64,000 nt of DNA from Fodinisporobacter ferrooxydans (GTDB lineage: Bacteria > Bacillota > Bacilli > Tumebacillales > MYW30-H2). Positions 25,946 through 34,806 of this stretch are shown piece after piece. How positions within the stretch are numbered: position 1 is the first letter of the stretch; each line of letters starts with the position of its first letter. Under the pieces are notes generated by a model. It did not search any database, was not told where the DNA came from, and saw only the letters and a program-made list of their open reading frames with translations. Where the stretch lies: assembly GCF_022818495.1 (NCBI RefSeq), contig NZ_CP089291.1:682001-746000 (forward strand), written 5' to 3'. The position numbers and the translations under genes are program-made.

Positions 25946-26941
25946 TCAACGTTTATCCGGATTCCATTTTATAACAACTCCGGCATGCACCAATCCGCCG
26001 CCAAAACCATAGAGCAGCAACGTATCTCCGTTTTTTATTTTCCCATCCTGAACACCTATTTGCAGTGAAAGTGGAATCGTGGCAGATGATGTATTTCCAT
26101 AATACTCTAAACTATACAATGTTCGTTCAAAGGGAAACCCGCTTTTCTCACAGATCGACTCTATCATCCGCAAGTTTGCACTATGAGGGACAAACCAATC
26201 CATATCTGTCAGATTCATTTCCGCTTTCTGCACCAGGTTTTTCATCTCTTTTGGCACTGTGGTTACAGCCCACTTGTATACTTCTCTGCCATTTTGCACA
26301 ATGCATCCCGTTTTGACCAAATCGATGTCTCCCATCTTTTGCGAAAGCCCTGACCGGTATAAATGCACGCCGCCTTCCCCAAAAGTTCCCACCTGTGAAG
26401 CAAGAAAGCTGGCGTTTTCCGGATCCCATTCGACCAATACCGCTCCTGCCCCGTCCCCGAACAAAATACAGGAAGTACGATCTGTATAATCCGTTGTCTT
26501 CGATAACGTTTCTGCGCCAATCACAAGGATTTTCTTATGCAATCCTGCAGTTATTAGCCCATTTGCCATGTGCAGCGCATAAGCGAAACCAGCACACGTT
26601 GCGCTAATGTCTACAGAGCCCGCATTTGCAATGCCAAATTTCGCCTGAATACGGCTGGCGACACTAGGAAAGGGATAATCCGGCGTCGTTGTAGCGACGA
26701 TAATAAAATCTACATCTTCTACGGACTTCCCAGATGTTTCCATTAAATTCTCAACTGCAGCAATACTCAAATCACTTGTAAACTCGTCAGAACCTGCGAT
26801 TCTCCTTTCCCGAATCCCAGTCCTCTGAACGATCCATTCATCATTTGTTTCTACCATCGTTTCCAATTCTTGATTTGTCAGCCGTTTTTTCGGAACATAC
26901 GCACCTAATGCAGTAATACGAGCTTTCGATGTTTGCACCAT
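25946..26941 (-). CDS. fabH: Beta-ketoacyl-ACP synthase III
   Basis: 331 residues from the ATG at 26941 (MVQTSKARITALGAYVPKK), which has GGGGG about 8 bp upstream. It starts fatty acid synthesis by condensing an acyl-CoA with malonyl-ACP. The catalytic triad is intact: Cys in VDISATCAGFAYALH near residue 112, His in WFVPHSANLRMIES near 257, and Asn in YYGNTSSATIPL near 287. NDEWIVQRTGIRERRIA is the usual N-terminal signature. It stands apart from other fab genes, so it may be a second copy. Confidence 0.95.
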   Translation of the reverse strand: MVQTSKARITALGAYVPKKRLTNQELETMVETNDEWIVQRTGIRERRIAGSDEFTSDLSIAAVENLMETSGKSVEDVDFIIVATTTPDYPFPSVASRIQAKFGIANAGSVDISATCAGFAYALHMANGLITAGLHKKILVIGAETLSKTTDYTDRTSCILFGDGAGAVLVEWDPENASFLASQVGTFGEGGVHLYRSGLSQKMGDIDLVKTGCIVQNGREVYKWAVTTVPKEMKNLVQKAEMNLTDMDWFVPHSANLRMIESICEKSGFPFERTLYSLEYYGNTSSATIPLSLQIGVQDGKIKNGDTLLLYGFGGGLVHAGVVIKWNPDKR

Positions 26942-27000
26942 TGTATCATCCCCCATTGATCGCCAACGAGCTTTCTTTTGCAGTAAAAAGAGAACACATA

Positions 27001-27032
27001 TAGCCGGAACAGATCCTGTACTGTTCCGGCTA
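27001..27032 (-). terminator. Hairpin downstream of the CotF-like gene
   Basis: A perfect 12-bp stem pairs 27001-27012 with 27021-27032 across an 8-nt loop, between the coat gene and fabH. The U tract is weak on the minus strand, so termination strength is uncertain. Confidence 0.6.
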
Positions 27033-27065
27033 TTTACGTCTAAAGCAAACTACGTAACATATGTT

Positions 27066-27701
27066 CTATTGATAATTCGGGTTCATTGGAATCGAGTGCG
27101 GCATACCTTGTGAAGCATTCATCGGCATGTTCATTTGATTCCCTGCATGTGGCATTGCATTCATCGGTTGATAATGATGCAGCATCGTTTTTGCAGTATG
27201 ACTGTCAAGTGTAGGCACTTGGTAATATCCTTTTTGATTCATATATAAGAATGTTTCATAGGCCATATTGCAACATTCGACAGCACCGTTCATCATCATC
27301 TGGCGGACATTGGGATCCGCACATTCAAGTGCTGCCGCCATGTGGTTTTTACTTGAGTTTTTATGTGCTGATAAAATTGCACCGGCGATTTGCCGATCAT
27401 TGAAATATTGCACATTGGTCTGTGGCGCAACCTGTTGCGGACTGCGCAATCCATATTGGATTTGATTCGGGGACACATTGGATGCTTGTTGGTTCATCAT
27501 CGGTTTCGCTACTTGATAACTGTGCGTATACGTGAGAAGTTGATTATAACTCTGCATCACACGTTGCAAATGATTTTGAATTAAATTTCGTAAAGTTTCA
27601 TCCTGGCACTGGGAAGCGTAAAAAGAAAAATGATCGATCATACAGATTTTCGCTTCCAGCATTTCATGTGTTTCCATTGATTCATGTGCGCCAAAAGGCA
27701 T
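27066..27701 (-). CDS. CotF-like spore coat protein
   Basis: 211 residues from the ATG at 27701, preceded by GGAGG 8 bp upstream. A ferritin-like four-helix Coat_F domain occupies about residues 10-165: HEMLEAKICMIDHFSFYASQ, YNQLLTYTHSY, QIAGAILSAHKNSSKNHMAA, then VECCNMAYETFLYMNQKGYY. The C-terminal 50 residues are rich in Met, Asn, Pro and Gln (QPMNAMPHAGNQMNMPMN), as in many spore coat proteins. It marks the host as an endospore former. Monocistronic. Confidence 0.9.
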   Translation of the reverse strand: MPFGAHESMETHEMLEAKICMIDHFSFYASQCQDETLRNLIQNHLQRVMQSYNQLLTYTHSYQVAKPMMNQQASNVSPNQIQYGLRSPQQVAPQTNVQYFNDRQIAGAILSAHKNSSKNHMAAALECADPNVRQMMMNGAVECCNMAYETFLYMNQKGYYQVPTLDSHTAKTMLHHYQPMNAMPHAGNQMNMPMNASQGMPHSIPMNPNYQ

Positions 27702-27746
27702 ACGAATTTCCTCCTGTCCATACATAGGGTAAAGATAGTATGCTCG

Positions 27747-27875
27747 TTAAGCGTTAGAACTATGTACGTTAAGATAAGCAATGTTTTTATCGCCTTCCAG
27801 ATATTGAACAACTATTGAATCAAACATTTTCACACGAAATCCATAACTTTCAAGTACAATAGGTATAAGTTGCAT
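27747..27875 (-). CDS. Possible 42-residue ORF upstream of the coat gene
   Basis: A minus-strand frame from the ATG at 27875 encodes MQLIPIVLESYGFRVKMFDS and continues VVQYLEGDKNIAYLNVHSSNA. The amino acid content is plausible for a small protein, but no ribosome binding site precedes it. It overlaps the probable promoter of the divergent peptidase gene, so this call is weak. Confidence 0.2.
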   Translation of the reverse strand: MQLIPIVLESYGFRVKMFDSIVVQYLEGDKNIAYLNVHSSNA

Positions 27876-27910
27876 GGATCTTGGTATATGACGATATTGG
27901 AGGTGCGTCG

Positions 27911-28963
27911 ATGAAACGGTTGCTAACATTTTTTCTGCTTCTTGGACTGATCGCATACATCGGATTCCCTGCAATTGAGCGCAACAGTTTGAATCATCCG
28001 GTTTCGGAGAAAAAAAATCCATTTGTGGGAATACAGCAAGCTTGGAACAATCAATTCTTGCCGGGTATTCAACAACTCGCATCACAATTGCAGATTCCCT
28101 TGCAAAACTTGCAATTCAGTCAACTTATGCAACAAATATCTCAAGACGTTCAAATGCTGCCAGGCGTTCAAAATGCGAATCAAAATGTCCCTGTTGATCA
28201 ACGGTTACAAGTAAAAGCAGGTGATTCAAATGTATCGGTTCGAACGGTTGCCGATGTGCAAAAGGAAATCAACCAATATTCTATCCCTACATTAGAAAAA
28301 TCGGTCACCAACCCCTTTCAGACAAATGTTGAAATTGTCTTATTTTCACAACCGGCTACGTATCGGCATGCGTTAATTTCAGCCGGTGTAGATGTAAAGA
28401 ATGCACATTTGATGATGCAAGAAACGGGCGGAGTGGCATTCGGGAATACTGTTTTTATCCCTTTATATCAAACAAACAGCCAAGTAGAAATGGTTAACAT
28501 TCTGACACATGAATTGACACATGTGTCCATCCAGCAACTTGGCATCGCCAATCAACTTCCTATTTGGCTCAATGAAGGATTGGCATGGCAAGAAGGATTC
28601 AATGCAGAACAACTGGCAGATCCATTCGAAGTACGCATGCAGCAAAAGGAAATTGCACAATCCATTCGCACTGCTTATCAAGAAAATCGTTTATTGCCGC
28701 TGAGTGCCGACGAACAAGATATATTACATGCAAACTATAATGTGGAATATCAGGACTATCTGGCTGTAACCTACCTGGAGCAGCGATTTGGCAGTGCAAA
28801 ATTCGATCAGTTTTTAAATCGATTGCACCAATCAAAATGGGAAGCTTTACTTCACTCCGATCCAACGAATTCCTATAAACAAACCTATCAGACGTTCGAA
28901 TCGGTGTTTGGAGTATCGTTTCAAATGTTCGAAAAAGATTTTTTACAAAATTTAACGAAATAA
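27911..28963 (+). CDS. Membrane-anchored or secreted gluzincin-like peptidase (peptidase MA-like)
   Basis: 350 residues from the ATG at 27911, which has GGAGG 8 bp upstream. An N-terminal hydrophobic segment (LLTFFLLLGLIAYIGF) suggests export or anchoring. The catalytic motif NILTHELTHVSIQQLG, an HExxH-like HELTH, lies near residue 200, followed by LPIWLNEGLAWQEG in which the NEG Glu is the probable third metal ligand. Residues 35-100 are Gln-rich. The peptidase MA-like family includes spore and cell-surface proteins, but the substrate is unknown. A predicted promoter and terminator follow it. Confidence 0.85.
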   Translation: MKRLLTFFLLLGLIAYIGFPAIERNSLNHPVSEKKNPFVGIQQAWNNQFLPGIQQLASQLQIPLQNLQFSQLMQQISQDVQMLPGVQNANQNVPVDQRLQVKAGDSNVSVRTVADVQKEINQYSIPTLEKSVTNPFQTNVEIVLFSQPATYRHALISAGVDVKNAHLMMQETGGVAFGNTVFIPLYQTNSQVEMVNILTHELTHVSIQQLGIANQLPIWLNEGLAWQEGFNAEQLADPFEVRMQQKEIAQSIRTAYQENRLLPLSADEQDILHANYNVEYQDYLAVTYLEQRFGSAKFDQFLNRLHQSKWEALLHSDPTNSYKQTYQTFESVFGVSFQMFEKDFLQNLTK

Positions 28964-29039
28964 GTCGATACACTCTCATTTCGATTTTCGACAAATTTCG
29001 ATAATTTTATTTTTTATTCATCAATTTTGTAACAATTTC

Positions 29040-29068
29040 TTGACCAAACTTTAAAAATTTTTTATAAT
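29040..29068 (+). promoter_or_regulatory. Near-consensus sigma-A promoter upstream of a hairpin/terminator leader
   Basis: TTGACC (29040-29045) and TATAAT (29063-29068) are separated by exactly 17 bp. A transcript would start near 29075 and run straight into an 8-bp hairpin and then a terminator. Confidence 0.7.
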
Positions 29069-29074
29069 ATTCTT

Positions 29075-29161
29075 ATATTCCAAGCGCCATTGATGGCGCT
29101 ATACATACCCTATCTAAGGCGTTGGCTGTTTGTAAAAAAACAAGCAGTTGGCGTCTTTTTT
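29075..29161 (+). ncRNA. Candidate small RNA or attenuator leader
   Basis: From the predicted start near 29075 the transcript forms hairpin AGCGCCAT/ATGGCGCT (29083-29100), then an 18-bp stem with several G-U pairs (29116-29133 with 29139-29156), then a run of U. CGCCA in the first hairpin could also pair with TGGCG in the 3' arm of the terminator, which would allow two alternative folds. It precedes the deacetylase gene by 140 bp. It resembles no riboswitch class I could recognise. Confidence 0.45.
29116..29161 (+). terminator. Rho-independent terminator before the deacetylase gene
   Basis: Arms at 29116-29133 and 29139-29156 form an 18-bp stem that includes G-U pairs, followed by a T tract at 29156-29161. 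It could end the peptidase transcript or a leader RNA started at the 29040-29068 promoter. Confidence 0.7.
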
Positions 29162-29237
29162 GATTGCACCTTCTTTTTGGATTGTTTCTTTTTTAACGGG
29201 TCACTCGCGGATTGTTCCGGCTATCTGCAATTTTGTG

Positions 29238-29265
29238 ACGTTTCTCCCCCTGATCGCATAAGGTA
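29238..29265 (+). promoter_or_regulatory. Possible sigma-E/K-type sporulation promoter
   Basis: CATAAGGTA (29257-29265) fits the mother-cell -10 form CATANNNTA, with AC 17 bp upstream (29238-29239). It lies between the terminator and the deacetylase start and would give spore-specific expression. The motif is short, so chance occurrence is possible. Confidence 0.35.
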
Positions 29266-29300
29266 TACGAGATGTTTGCCTACGAAGGGAGAAATACAGC

Positions 29301-30158
29301 ATGTATTTATATGACTACTTATGGGGCGCTCCTGAATATACTGTTGCTCCGGATTATCCATCATCGTATCCGATTCCTTATTCCTACGGCCTTCCCGGCA
29401 ATCCTTTGATTGCAAATGCGTACGGATTCTCATCGGATTCCCAGAGACAAAAAACGCCTGATCTTAAAGGCGGTGCTGAAACTGCAAGAGAGGAGCCTCA
29501 TGCAAAACATGTCGATTTATCTGCAATGTTCCCAAAAGATTTATTTTTACATGGTCCTGAAAATGTAAAGCATGTATCCCTCACATTTGACGATGCTCCA
29601 GACGATACATTTACTCCGCGGGTTTTGGATGTACTAAAACAAGTGAACGTGAAAGGAACATTCTTTGTGATCGGGGAACGGGCTGCAGCACACCCGGATA
29701 TTATGAAACGAATCGTGGAAGAAGGACATGTGATCGGCAATCATACTTGGAACCATCCGAATCTTACAAAAATAACGAAACAAGAACAAGCATACCAACT
29801 TGACCATACAGAAAATGTAATTGATCAAATTACAGGTGTGCGAACCGCTTTATTCCGCCCGCCTTATGGTGCGTTAAATCCGGAAGTAATCGAAGTACTG
29901 ATAAAAAGAAAGTACAAAATCATATATTGGAATGTAGATTCGCTGGATTGGATGGGACTCACTGGACCTCAGGTGACCGCAAACATTCTGGCACATACGA
30001 GAGCAGGTTCTATTATTCTGCAGCATGCAGCCGGTGGCAAGGGAGAAGACTTGTCCGGGACGATTGCGGCGATTCCGTACTTTGTGCAAACACTTCGATC
30101 GGAAGGTTTTACATTTGTAACAATACCCCAATTGCTGAATATACCGGCAACCAAATAG
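29301..30158 (+). CDS. Polysaccharide deacetylase (NodB domain, PdaB-like)
   Basis: 285 residues. A Tyr/Pro-rich N-terminal stretch (about 1-70) precedes a NodB homology domain. Motif 1 is SLTFDDAPDD near residue 93, with the Asp pair for catalysis and metal. Motif 2 is HTWNHPNL near 150. Motif 3 is RPPYGALN near 187, and motif 4 contains WNVDSLDW. Motif 5 is ILQHAAGG. Such enzymes remove N-acetyl groups from peptidoglycan or chitin-like polymers, and in spore formers several act on cortex. No classical signal peptide is visible. The start follows GGGAG at 9 bp. Confidence 0.9.
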   Translation: MYLYDYLWGAPEYTVAPDYPSSYPIPYSYGLPGNPLIANAYGFSSDSQRQKTPDLKGGAETAREEPHAKHVDLSAMFPKDLFLHGPENVKHVSLTFDDAPDDTFTPRVLDVLKQVNVKGTFFVIGERAAAHPDIMKRIVEEGHVIGNHTWNHPNLTKITKQEQAYQLDHTENVIDQITGVRTALFRPPYGALNPEVIEVLIKRKYKIIYWNVDSLDWMGLTGPQVTANILAHTRAGSIILQHAAGGKGEDLSGTIAAIPYFVQTLRSEGFTFVTIPQLLNIPATK

Positions 30159-30202
30159 CGTTAAACGGTCAAGTGTTGTTATACAATTATCAAAAAGGGG
30201 CA

Positions 30203-30245
30203 AAAAGGGAATCCTTCTGGCATTTCAAAGGAATCCCTTTTGCTA
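30203..30245 (+). terminator. Terminator of the deacetylase gene
   Basis: Arms 30203-30216 and 30228-30241 pair with one mismatch and are followed by TTTTGCTATTTTT. It lies 45 bp after the deacetylase stop codon. Confidence 0.75.
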
Positions 30246-30337
30246 TTTTTATCACGTTCTACAAAAATCGACAGCAAATTCCTATCGAATGTTTAATGTT
30301 CCACGTGAAAATTTTGAATATTTAATTCTTCTTTATT

Positions 30338-30595
30338 TTATTCCTCTTTTGCAACCATTTCTGCCAAACGATCAACGGCCGCTTCGGCATCACTGCCTTC
30401 CGCATGAATCACAATGTCTGTTCCGGCAGCAATGGCTAACGACATAACACCCATAATACTCTTCGCATTCACTGATTTCCCTTGTTTCTCAATAAAAATC
30501 TCACTGCTAAATTTATTCGCTTCCTGTACAAATAAAGCCGCAGGGCGTGCATGAAGACCTGAGCGCAACAACACTTTTACAGCTCTTTCAGCCAT
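30338..30595 (-). CDS. ptsH: HPr-family phosphocarrier protein at the crh position
   Basis: 85 residues when started at the ATG at 30595. This start puts the active-site His at 15 (SGLHARPAALF) and the regulatory Ser at 46 (NAKSIMGVMSL), the exact canonical numbering. An ATG 12 bp upstream is an alternative. HPr passes phosphate from PEP/Enzyme I to sugar permeases, and Ser46 is phosphorylated by HPr kinase to make the CcpA corepressor. In Bacillus this locus, after whiA, encodes Crh, which has Gln at 15; here His is retained. Last gene of the yvcK-rapZ-whiA block. Confidence 0.92.
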   Translation of the reverse strand: MAERAVKVLLRSGLHARPAALFVQEANKFSSEIFIEKQGKSVNAKSIMGVMSLAIAAGTDIVIHAEGSDAEAAVDRLAEMVAKEE

Positions 30596-30686
30596 ATTAA
30601 TACTCATTCCTTTCCCTGTATGTTCATAAAAAATCAAAATCTATCCATAGTTATCGTTAGTATATCATACAATACGAATCACATCA

Positions 30687-31628
30687 CTACCCCATTCGCT
30701 GACCGGAACGAATCCGTTCCGCCAATTCGTCCAATTTTCGCAACCGGTGATTTACACCTGATTTACTTACTTTATCCGATAACATGGCGCCTAATTCCTT
30801 AAGATTAATATCCGGAAAGCGCAAACGGAGTTCTGCAACTTCACGCAGCTTGGGTTGTAAATTGTCAAATCCAATCATGCGCTGGACCAAACGTATATTT
30901 TCAATTTGTCGAACAGCGGCGTTAATCGTTTTATTCAGGTTCGCCGTCTCACAATTGACCAAACGATTGACTTGATTTCGCATGCCTTTAATGATGCGCA
31001 CATCTTCAAAATGCAGCAATGCTTGATGTGCACCGATAATATTTAAAAATTCGACAATTTTTTCTCCCTCTTTTAAATATACAACGTACGCTTTTTTCCG
31101 ATCGATCACTTTTGCATGCAAAGAAAACTTGTTCATAAGTTCCGCAATGGCAAATGTATGTTCTCTGTCAAAAGAGCTTAATTCCAAGTGATACGAAGAA
31201 CCTTCCGGGTCGTTCACAGAGCCGCTCGCCAAAAATGCCCCACGCAAATAGGAGCGTTTGCAACATGTTTTTTTTATTACTTGCGGACTAATATCCTCGT
31301 AAAAATTTGCGTTTTCATCGGCAATCGATAATGCAGATAAAACTTCCCGCACTTGATATGGCAAGCGTACCATATAAACATTATTTTTCTTTAAGCGCAT
31401 TTTTTTTCGCACCAATACTTCCGCATGTACGCCAAACTGGGATTTCAGCATACTGTAAATCCGGCGGGCAATTGCCGCATTCTCCGTAGTAACATCAAGT
31501 GAGAGACGCCCATTACCGATCTGTACATGTCCGTTCATACGAACCAATGCAGCTAATTCCGCTTTTTGGCAGCATGGTTTGAGTTCAATTTGAGTCAATT
31601 CCTTTTTGGTTCGCGATGCAAACGACAT
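30687..31628 (-). CDS. whiA: WhiA-family DNA-binding protein
   Basis: 313 residues from the ATG at 31628 ([16 protein letters not shown]), with GAGGG 6 bp upstream. The first two thirds form the LAGLIDADG-like WhiA domain ([20 protein letters not shown] near residue 130). The C-terminus is a helix-turn-helix ([20 protein letters not shown]) followed by [19 protein letters not shown]. In Bacillus WhiA binds DNA and affects cell division and chromosome segregation. It lies 23 bp after yvcK, in the conserved rapZ-yvcK-whiA order. Confidence 0.95.
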   Translation of the reverse strand: MSFASRTKKELTQIELKPCCQKAELAALVRMNGHVQIGNGRLSLDVTTENAAIARRIYSMLKSQFGVHAEVLVRKKMRLKKNNVYMVRLPYQVREVLSALSIADENANFYEDISPQVIKKTCCKRSYLRGAFLASGSVNDPEGSSYHLELSSFDREHTFAIAELMNKFSLHAKVIDRKKAYVVYLKEGEKIVEFLNIIGAHQALLHFEDVRIIKGMRNQVNRLVNCETANLNKTINAAVRQIENIRLVQRMIGFDNLQPKLREVAELRLRFPDINLKELGAMLSDKVSKSGVNHRLRKLDELAERIRSGQRMG

Positions 31629-31651
31629 CCACATCCCTCGCTTTCTATCGC

Positions 31652-32824
31652 TTATGACTCATTTGTATCCTTTTTCACTAGAGAAAGGATAATTTCAGCC
31701 AGAACTTTTGGGTCGTGTCGCGCATATGTCGAATATTGTAAAACATTGCGAACGATTACATGCAGTCCGAGTTTCCGCAATTCTTCAATATCTGCTTCCA
31801 CAGGTTTCGCGCCTTGATCTAAGTATTTTTGCAAAACATAATCAGGGATGTCCGTCCGATTCACGAGTATCGTATCAAAGAATTGATCGCCAACGTGATC
31901 ATATATAGTCTTCACATGTGAAGACGCATAATAATGATCCGTCTCCCCCGGCTGTGTCATGACATTGCATACATAAATCTTGCGTGCAGTGGAATTGCGA
32001 ATGCGCTCGGCTACACCTTCAATTAATAAATTCGGCAAAACACTTGTGTATAAACTTCCCGGACCAATGACAATTATATCTGCCTGTTCAATCGCCTGCA
32101 GGACTTCCGGCAAAGGCTTTACATCAACTGGATCGATTTGCAGACGGGCAATGGCTTTGCCTGCCTTTGGAATATTCGATTCACCAATAATTTCTGTACC
32201 ATCGGATGCTGTTGCAATTAACTTGATATCGTCTGCTGCTGCCGGAAGAACTCTGCCGCGAACGGCCAAAACCCGGTTGGCCTCCCGCACGGCAGACTCA
32301 AAATCACCCGTCACATGCATCATGGCTGCCAAAAATAAATTCCCGAAAGTGTGTCCTGCCAAACCTTCTCCACTCTTGAAGCGGTATTGCCACAATTTTT
32401 CTAATAATGGTTCTGTATCAGCCAATGCAACAAGGCAATTGCGAATATCACCAGGAGCAGGCATCGAAAATTCCGTCCGCAATCTTCCGGAACTGCCGCC
32501 ATCATCGGCGACAGTAACAATTGCCGTAATGTTGACATCAAACTCCTTCAACCCTCGCAATAATACGGAGAGTCCCGTACCGCCGCCAATTGCCACGATG
32601 TGTGGCCGTCGCTGCGGAACAGGCGGATTCTTGATTTTATGGTTCACAGACGTACGTTCTCGCACCCAACCGGCGATCAAAAGTATAAGGCCAACTGCAA
32701 ACGCAACAATTCCGACATCGGGAAGCTTTCGTCCGGCGGGTTGAAATGCCTCGATATGATCGAGAATCACCCCAAGGCCAAATATGCATGTTGTCCAAGC
32801 TATGATCCACCATGTTTTAAACAT
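31652..32824 (-). CDS. yvcK: YvcK-family gluconeogenesis factor with N-terminal membrane segment
   Basis: 390 residues. The CofD/YvcK domain begins near residue 75 with [20 protein letters not shown], followed by [18 protein letters not shown] and [31 protein letters not shown] is near 170. YvcK binds UDP-sugars and is needed for growth on gluconeogenic carbon and for cell shape in Bacillus. Compared with B. subtilis YvcK (about 317 residues) it carries an extra N-terminal part with two hydrophobic helices ([19 protein letters not shown] and [18 protein letters not shown]), so it is probably membrane-attached. It lies 4 bp after rapZ. Confidence 0.93.
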   Translation of the reverse strand: MFKTWWIIAWTTCIFGLGVILDHIEAFQPAGRKLPDVGIVAFAVGLILLIAGWVRERTSVNHKIKNPPVPQRRPHIVAIGGGTGLSVLLRGLKEFDVNITAIVTVADDGGSSGRLRTEFSMPAPGDIRNCLVALADTEPLLEKLWQYRFKSGEGLAGHTFGNLFLAAMMHVTGDFESAVREANRVLAVRGRVLPAAADDIKLIATASDGTEIIGESNIPKAGKAIARLQIDPVDVKPLPEVLQAIEQADIIVIGPGSLYTSVLPNLLIEGVAERIRNSTARKIYVCNVMTQPGETDHYYASSHVKTIYDHVGDQFFDTILVNRTDIPDYVLQKYLDQGAKPVEADIEELRKLGLHVIVRNVLQYSTYARHDPKVLAEIILSLVKKDTNES

Positions 32825-32828
32825 AGGA

Positions 32829-33692
32829 TTACCGATCCTTGTTTACATCACGATGGCTGATCTGAATATGATCTTCATGGTGCAAATGTGCATATAACAT
32901 CTCGGCAATCGCAACAGACCGATGTTTGCCGCCTGTACATCCAATGCCGATGACGATCTGGCTTTTTCCTTCTTTTTTAAATTGGGGGAGAAGGAAATCA
33001 ATCATATCCAGCAATTTATCTGTAAAGGCTTTCGTCGTCGGCCATTTCATCACATATTCATAGACATCATGATCTTGCCCTGTTTTGGGCCGTAAAGAAT
33101 CTACATAGTGAGGATTTGGCAAAAACCGCACATCGAATACCAAATCCGCATCGATGGGAATCCCGTATTTAAAACCAAAAGACAGGATATTGATCGATGG
33201 ATGCTGTTCTTCCAAATTGGAAAAACGCTTATTGAGCAGATTTTTTAATTCTTGCGGTTTTAACTGGCTCGTGTTGATAATAATATCCGCCCGGCCGCGA
33301 ATTTCTTCCAGTAATTTTCTTTCCTGGATAATTCCGTCGATCACGCGTCCCTCCGGCGCCAACGGATGCCTGCGCCGCGTCTCTTTATAGCGTCGAACCA
33401 GCGTTTCATCATTTGTTTCCAAAAACAAAATTTGATAGGGAATTCCGTTTTGTTCTTCGATTTCTTTTAATGCTTCAAACAAAGCTGTAAAAAAATCACC
33501 GCCGCGAATGTCACAGACGAGTGCTACTTTTGCAATTTTCCCTTGGGATTGAACGATTAATTCGCCAAACTTGGGAATTAATGCAGGAGGCAAATTATCG
33601 ATGCAAAAATACCCCAAATCTTCGAGACTTTGCATCGCGACTGTTTTCCCGGCTCCTGATAAACCTGTAATAAGCAATAAATTCGGCGTCAT
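32829..33692 (-). CDS. rapZ: RapZ/YvcJ nucleotide-binding protein
   Basis: 287 residues from the ATG at 33692, preceded by GGGAGGGG at 6 bp; the longer frame upstream is rejected. Walker A LITGLSGAGKTVAMQSLEDL starts near residue 6, followed by GYFCIDNLPPALIPKF. The C-terminal RapZ domain contains FDVRFLPNPHYVDSLRPKTG and IGIGCTGGKHRSVAIAEML. In E. coli RapZ controls glmS small RNAs; Bacillus YvcJ has GTPase activity and affects competence. First gene of the rapZ-yvcK-whiA-HPr unit. Confidence 0.95.
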   Translation of the reverse strand: MTPNLLLITGLSGAGKTVAMQSLEDLGYFCIDNLPPALIPKFGELIVQSQGKIAKVALVCDIRGGDFFTALFEALKEIEEQNGIPYQILFLETNDETLVRRYKETRRRHPLAPEGRVIDGIIQERKLLEEIRGRADIIINTSQLKPQELKNLLNKRFSNLEEQHPSINILSFGFKYGIPIDADLVFDVRFLPNPHYVDSLRPKTGQDHDVYEYVMKWPTTKAFTDKLLDMIDFLLPQFKKEGKSQIVIGIGCTGGKHRSVAIAEMLYAHLHHEDHIQISHRDVNKDR

Positions 33693-33763
33693 TTCTGTCC
33701 CCTCCCATTCGTAGTCTAAGTGTATCAAAAGTTGCAACGAAAGAAAATGGAAACAAATAAAGC

Positions 33764-33798
33764 AAAAGACCGAGTTGCTGCTGCCTAACCCAGTCTTT
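33764..33798 (-). terminator. Terminator of glcK
   Basis: A 12-bp stem with G-U pairs (33765-33776 with 33787-33798), 10-nt loop, followed on the minus strand by TTTTGCTTTATTTG. It lies between glucokinase and rapZ. Confidence 0.7.
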
Positions 33799-33846
33799 CT
33801 CACGCACCGATGTAGCGTCAAATCCCTTGCAAAGTTCTTGAACGTA

Positions 33847-34806
33847 TTAAAAAATCGCCAGTTTGGCGGCTCCGATGACACCAGCGTCATTGCCCAAAGT
33901 TGCCGGTACGATTTTACAAGCCTCAACTACCCGCGACAATGCAGCATCTTCGAACCCTTTCTGAATCAGATCAAAAAGAATGGCACCCGCTTTCGATACT
34001 CCCCCGCCGATGACAAAACGCTGGGGATTCAGGGTGTTCCCAATATAAGATAGAGCAAATCCGAGTGTCTCCATGGCTCGTTTGATGATTTCATTCGCCA
34101 AGGGATCACCTGACTTCGCCAGATCGACCACATCCTTTGTCGTCAGTTGATCGATTGGAATCTCTGCCAAACGCGTCGGTACGCCGGCTGCAAGCGCTTC
34201 TACCGCACTTTGCAGAATGGCAGTGGCGGAACTGATCGTTTCCAGACAACCGATTTTCCCACAATTGCATCTGCGCCCTTGCTGCGGATACATCACCAAA
34301 TGTCCGATTTCCCCACACATGCCATTTGCACCGCGATGAATTCGGCCATCGATGATGATGCCTCCGCCGATCCCCGTGCCAATCGTTACGGCAACAACAT
34401 GCTCGAATCCTTGCCCGCCGCCAACCCATGCTTCACCGATCGCAGCCGCATTTGCATCATTATCAAAATATACAGGAATGCCCAAATCTTTTTTCATGAT
34501 ATCGAGAATGGGAACATTGCGCCAATGCAGATTGACCAGCTGCTCGACAACACCCGCTTCATGATCCAAAAAACCAGGCAGGCCAATTCCCAAACCGCAA
34601 ACGTCCGACCACTGCCATCCTGCATTTGCAACTACCGTTCGGGCCATCTCTTGCATGCGCTTAATCACATGATCCGCACCTTTGTCCGCTTCTGTCGGCC
34701 ATTCGATTTTTGCAACAATCGTTCCTTTGCCCGTTACGGCAGCAGCCTTAATATTGGTGCCGCCGAGATCAATGCCGATTGCCCGGCTTTCCATAGACTC
34801 ATTCAT
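33847..34806 (-). CDS. glcK: ROK-family glucokinase
   Basis: 319 residues from the ATG at 34806, with GGAG 7 bp upstream. It phosphorylates glucose with ATP. The phosphate-binding AIGIDLGGTNIKAAAV is near residue 8, GLGIGLPGFLD near 75, and YFDNDANAAAIGEAW near 115 with the catalytic Asp. GTGIGGGIIIDGRIHRGANG and the ROK zinc motif CNCGKIGCLETISS follow. Its start codon overlaps the end of a 40-residue ORF and so belongs to a Nudix-ORF-glcK operon. Confidence 0.95.
   Translation of the reverse strand: MNESMESRAIGIDLGGTNIKAAAVTGKGTIVAKIEWPTEADKGADHVIKRMQEMARTVVANAGWQWSDVCGLGIGLPGFLDHEAGVVEQLVNLHWRNVPILDIMKKDLGIPVYFDNDANAAAIGEAWVGGGQGFEHVVAVTIGTGIGGGIIIDGRIHRGANGMCGEIGHLVMYPQQGRRCNCGKIGCLETISSATAILQSAVEALAAGVPTRLAEIPIDQLTTKDVVDLAKSGDPLANEIIKRAMETLGFALSYIGNTLNPQRFVIGGGVSKAGAILFDLIQKGFEDAALSRVVEACKIVPATLGNDAGVIGAAKLAIF

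Noticed and set aside
28964-29300. Known riboswitch (c-di-AMP, c-di-GMP, purine, fluoride) before the deacetylase gene
   Set aside because: None of the conserved core sequences of these classes is present; only hairpins and a terminator are visible.
33693-33926. N-terminal extension of RapZ
   Set aside because: A GGGAGGGG ribosome binding site lies directly before the ATG at 33692, and RapZ normally begins a few residues before its Walker A motif.
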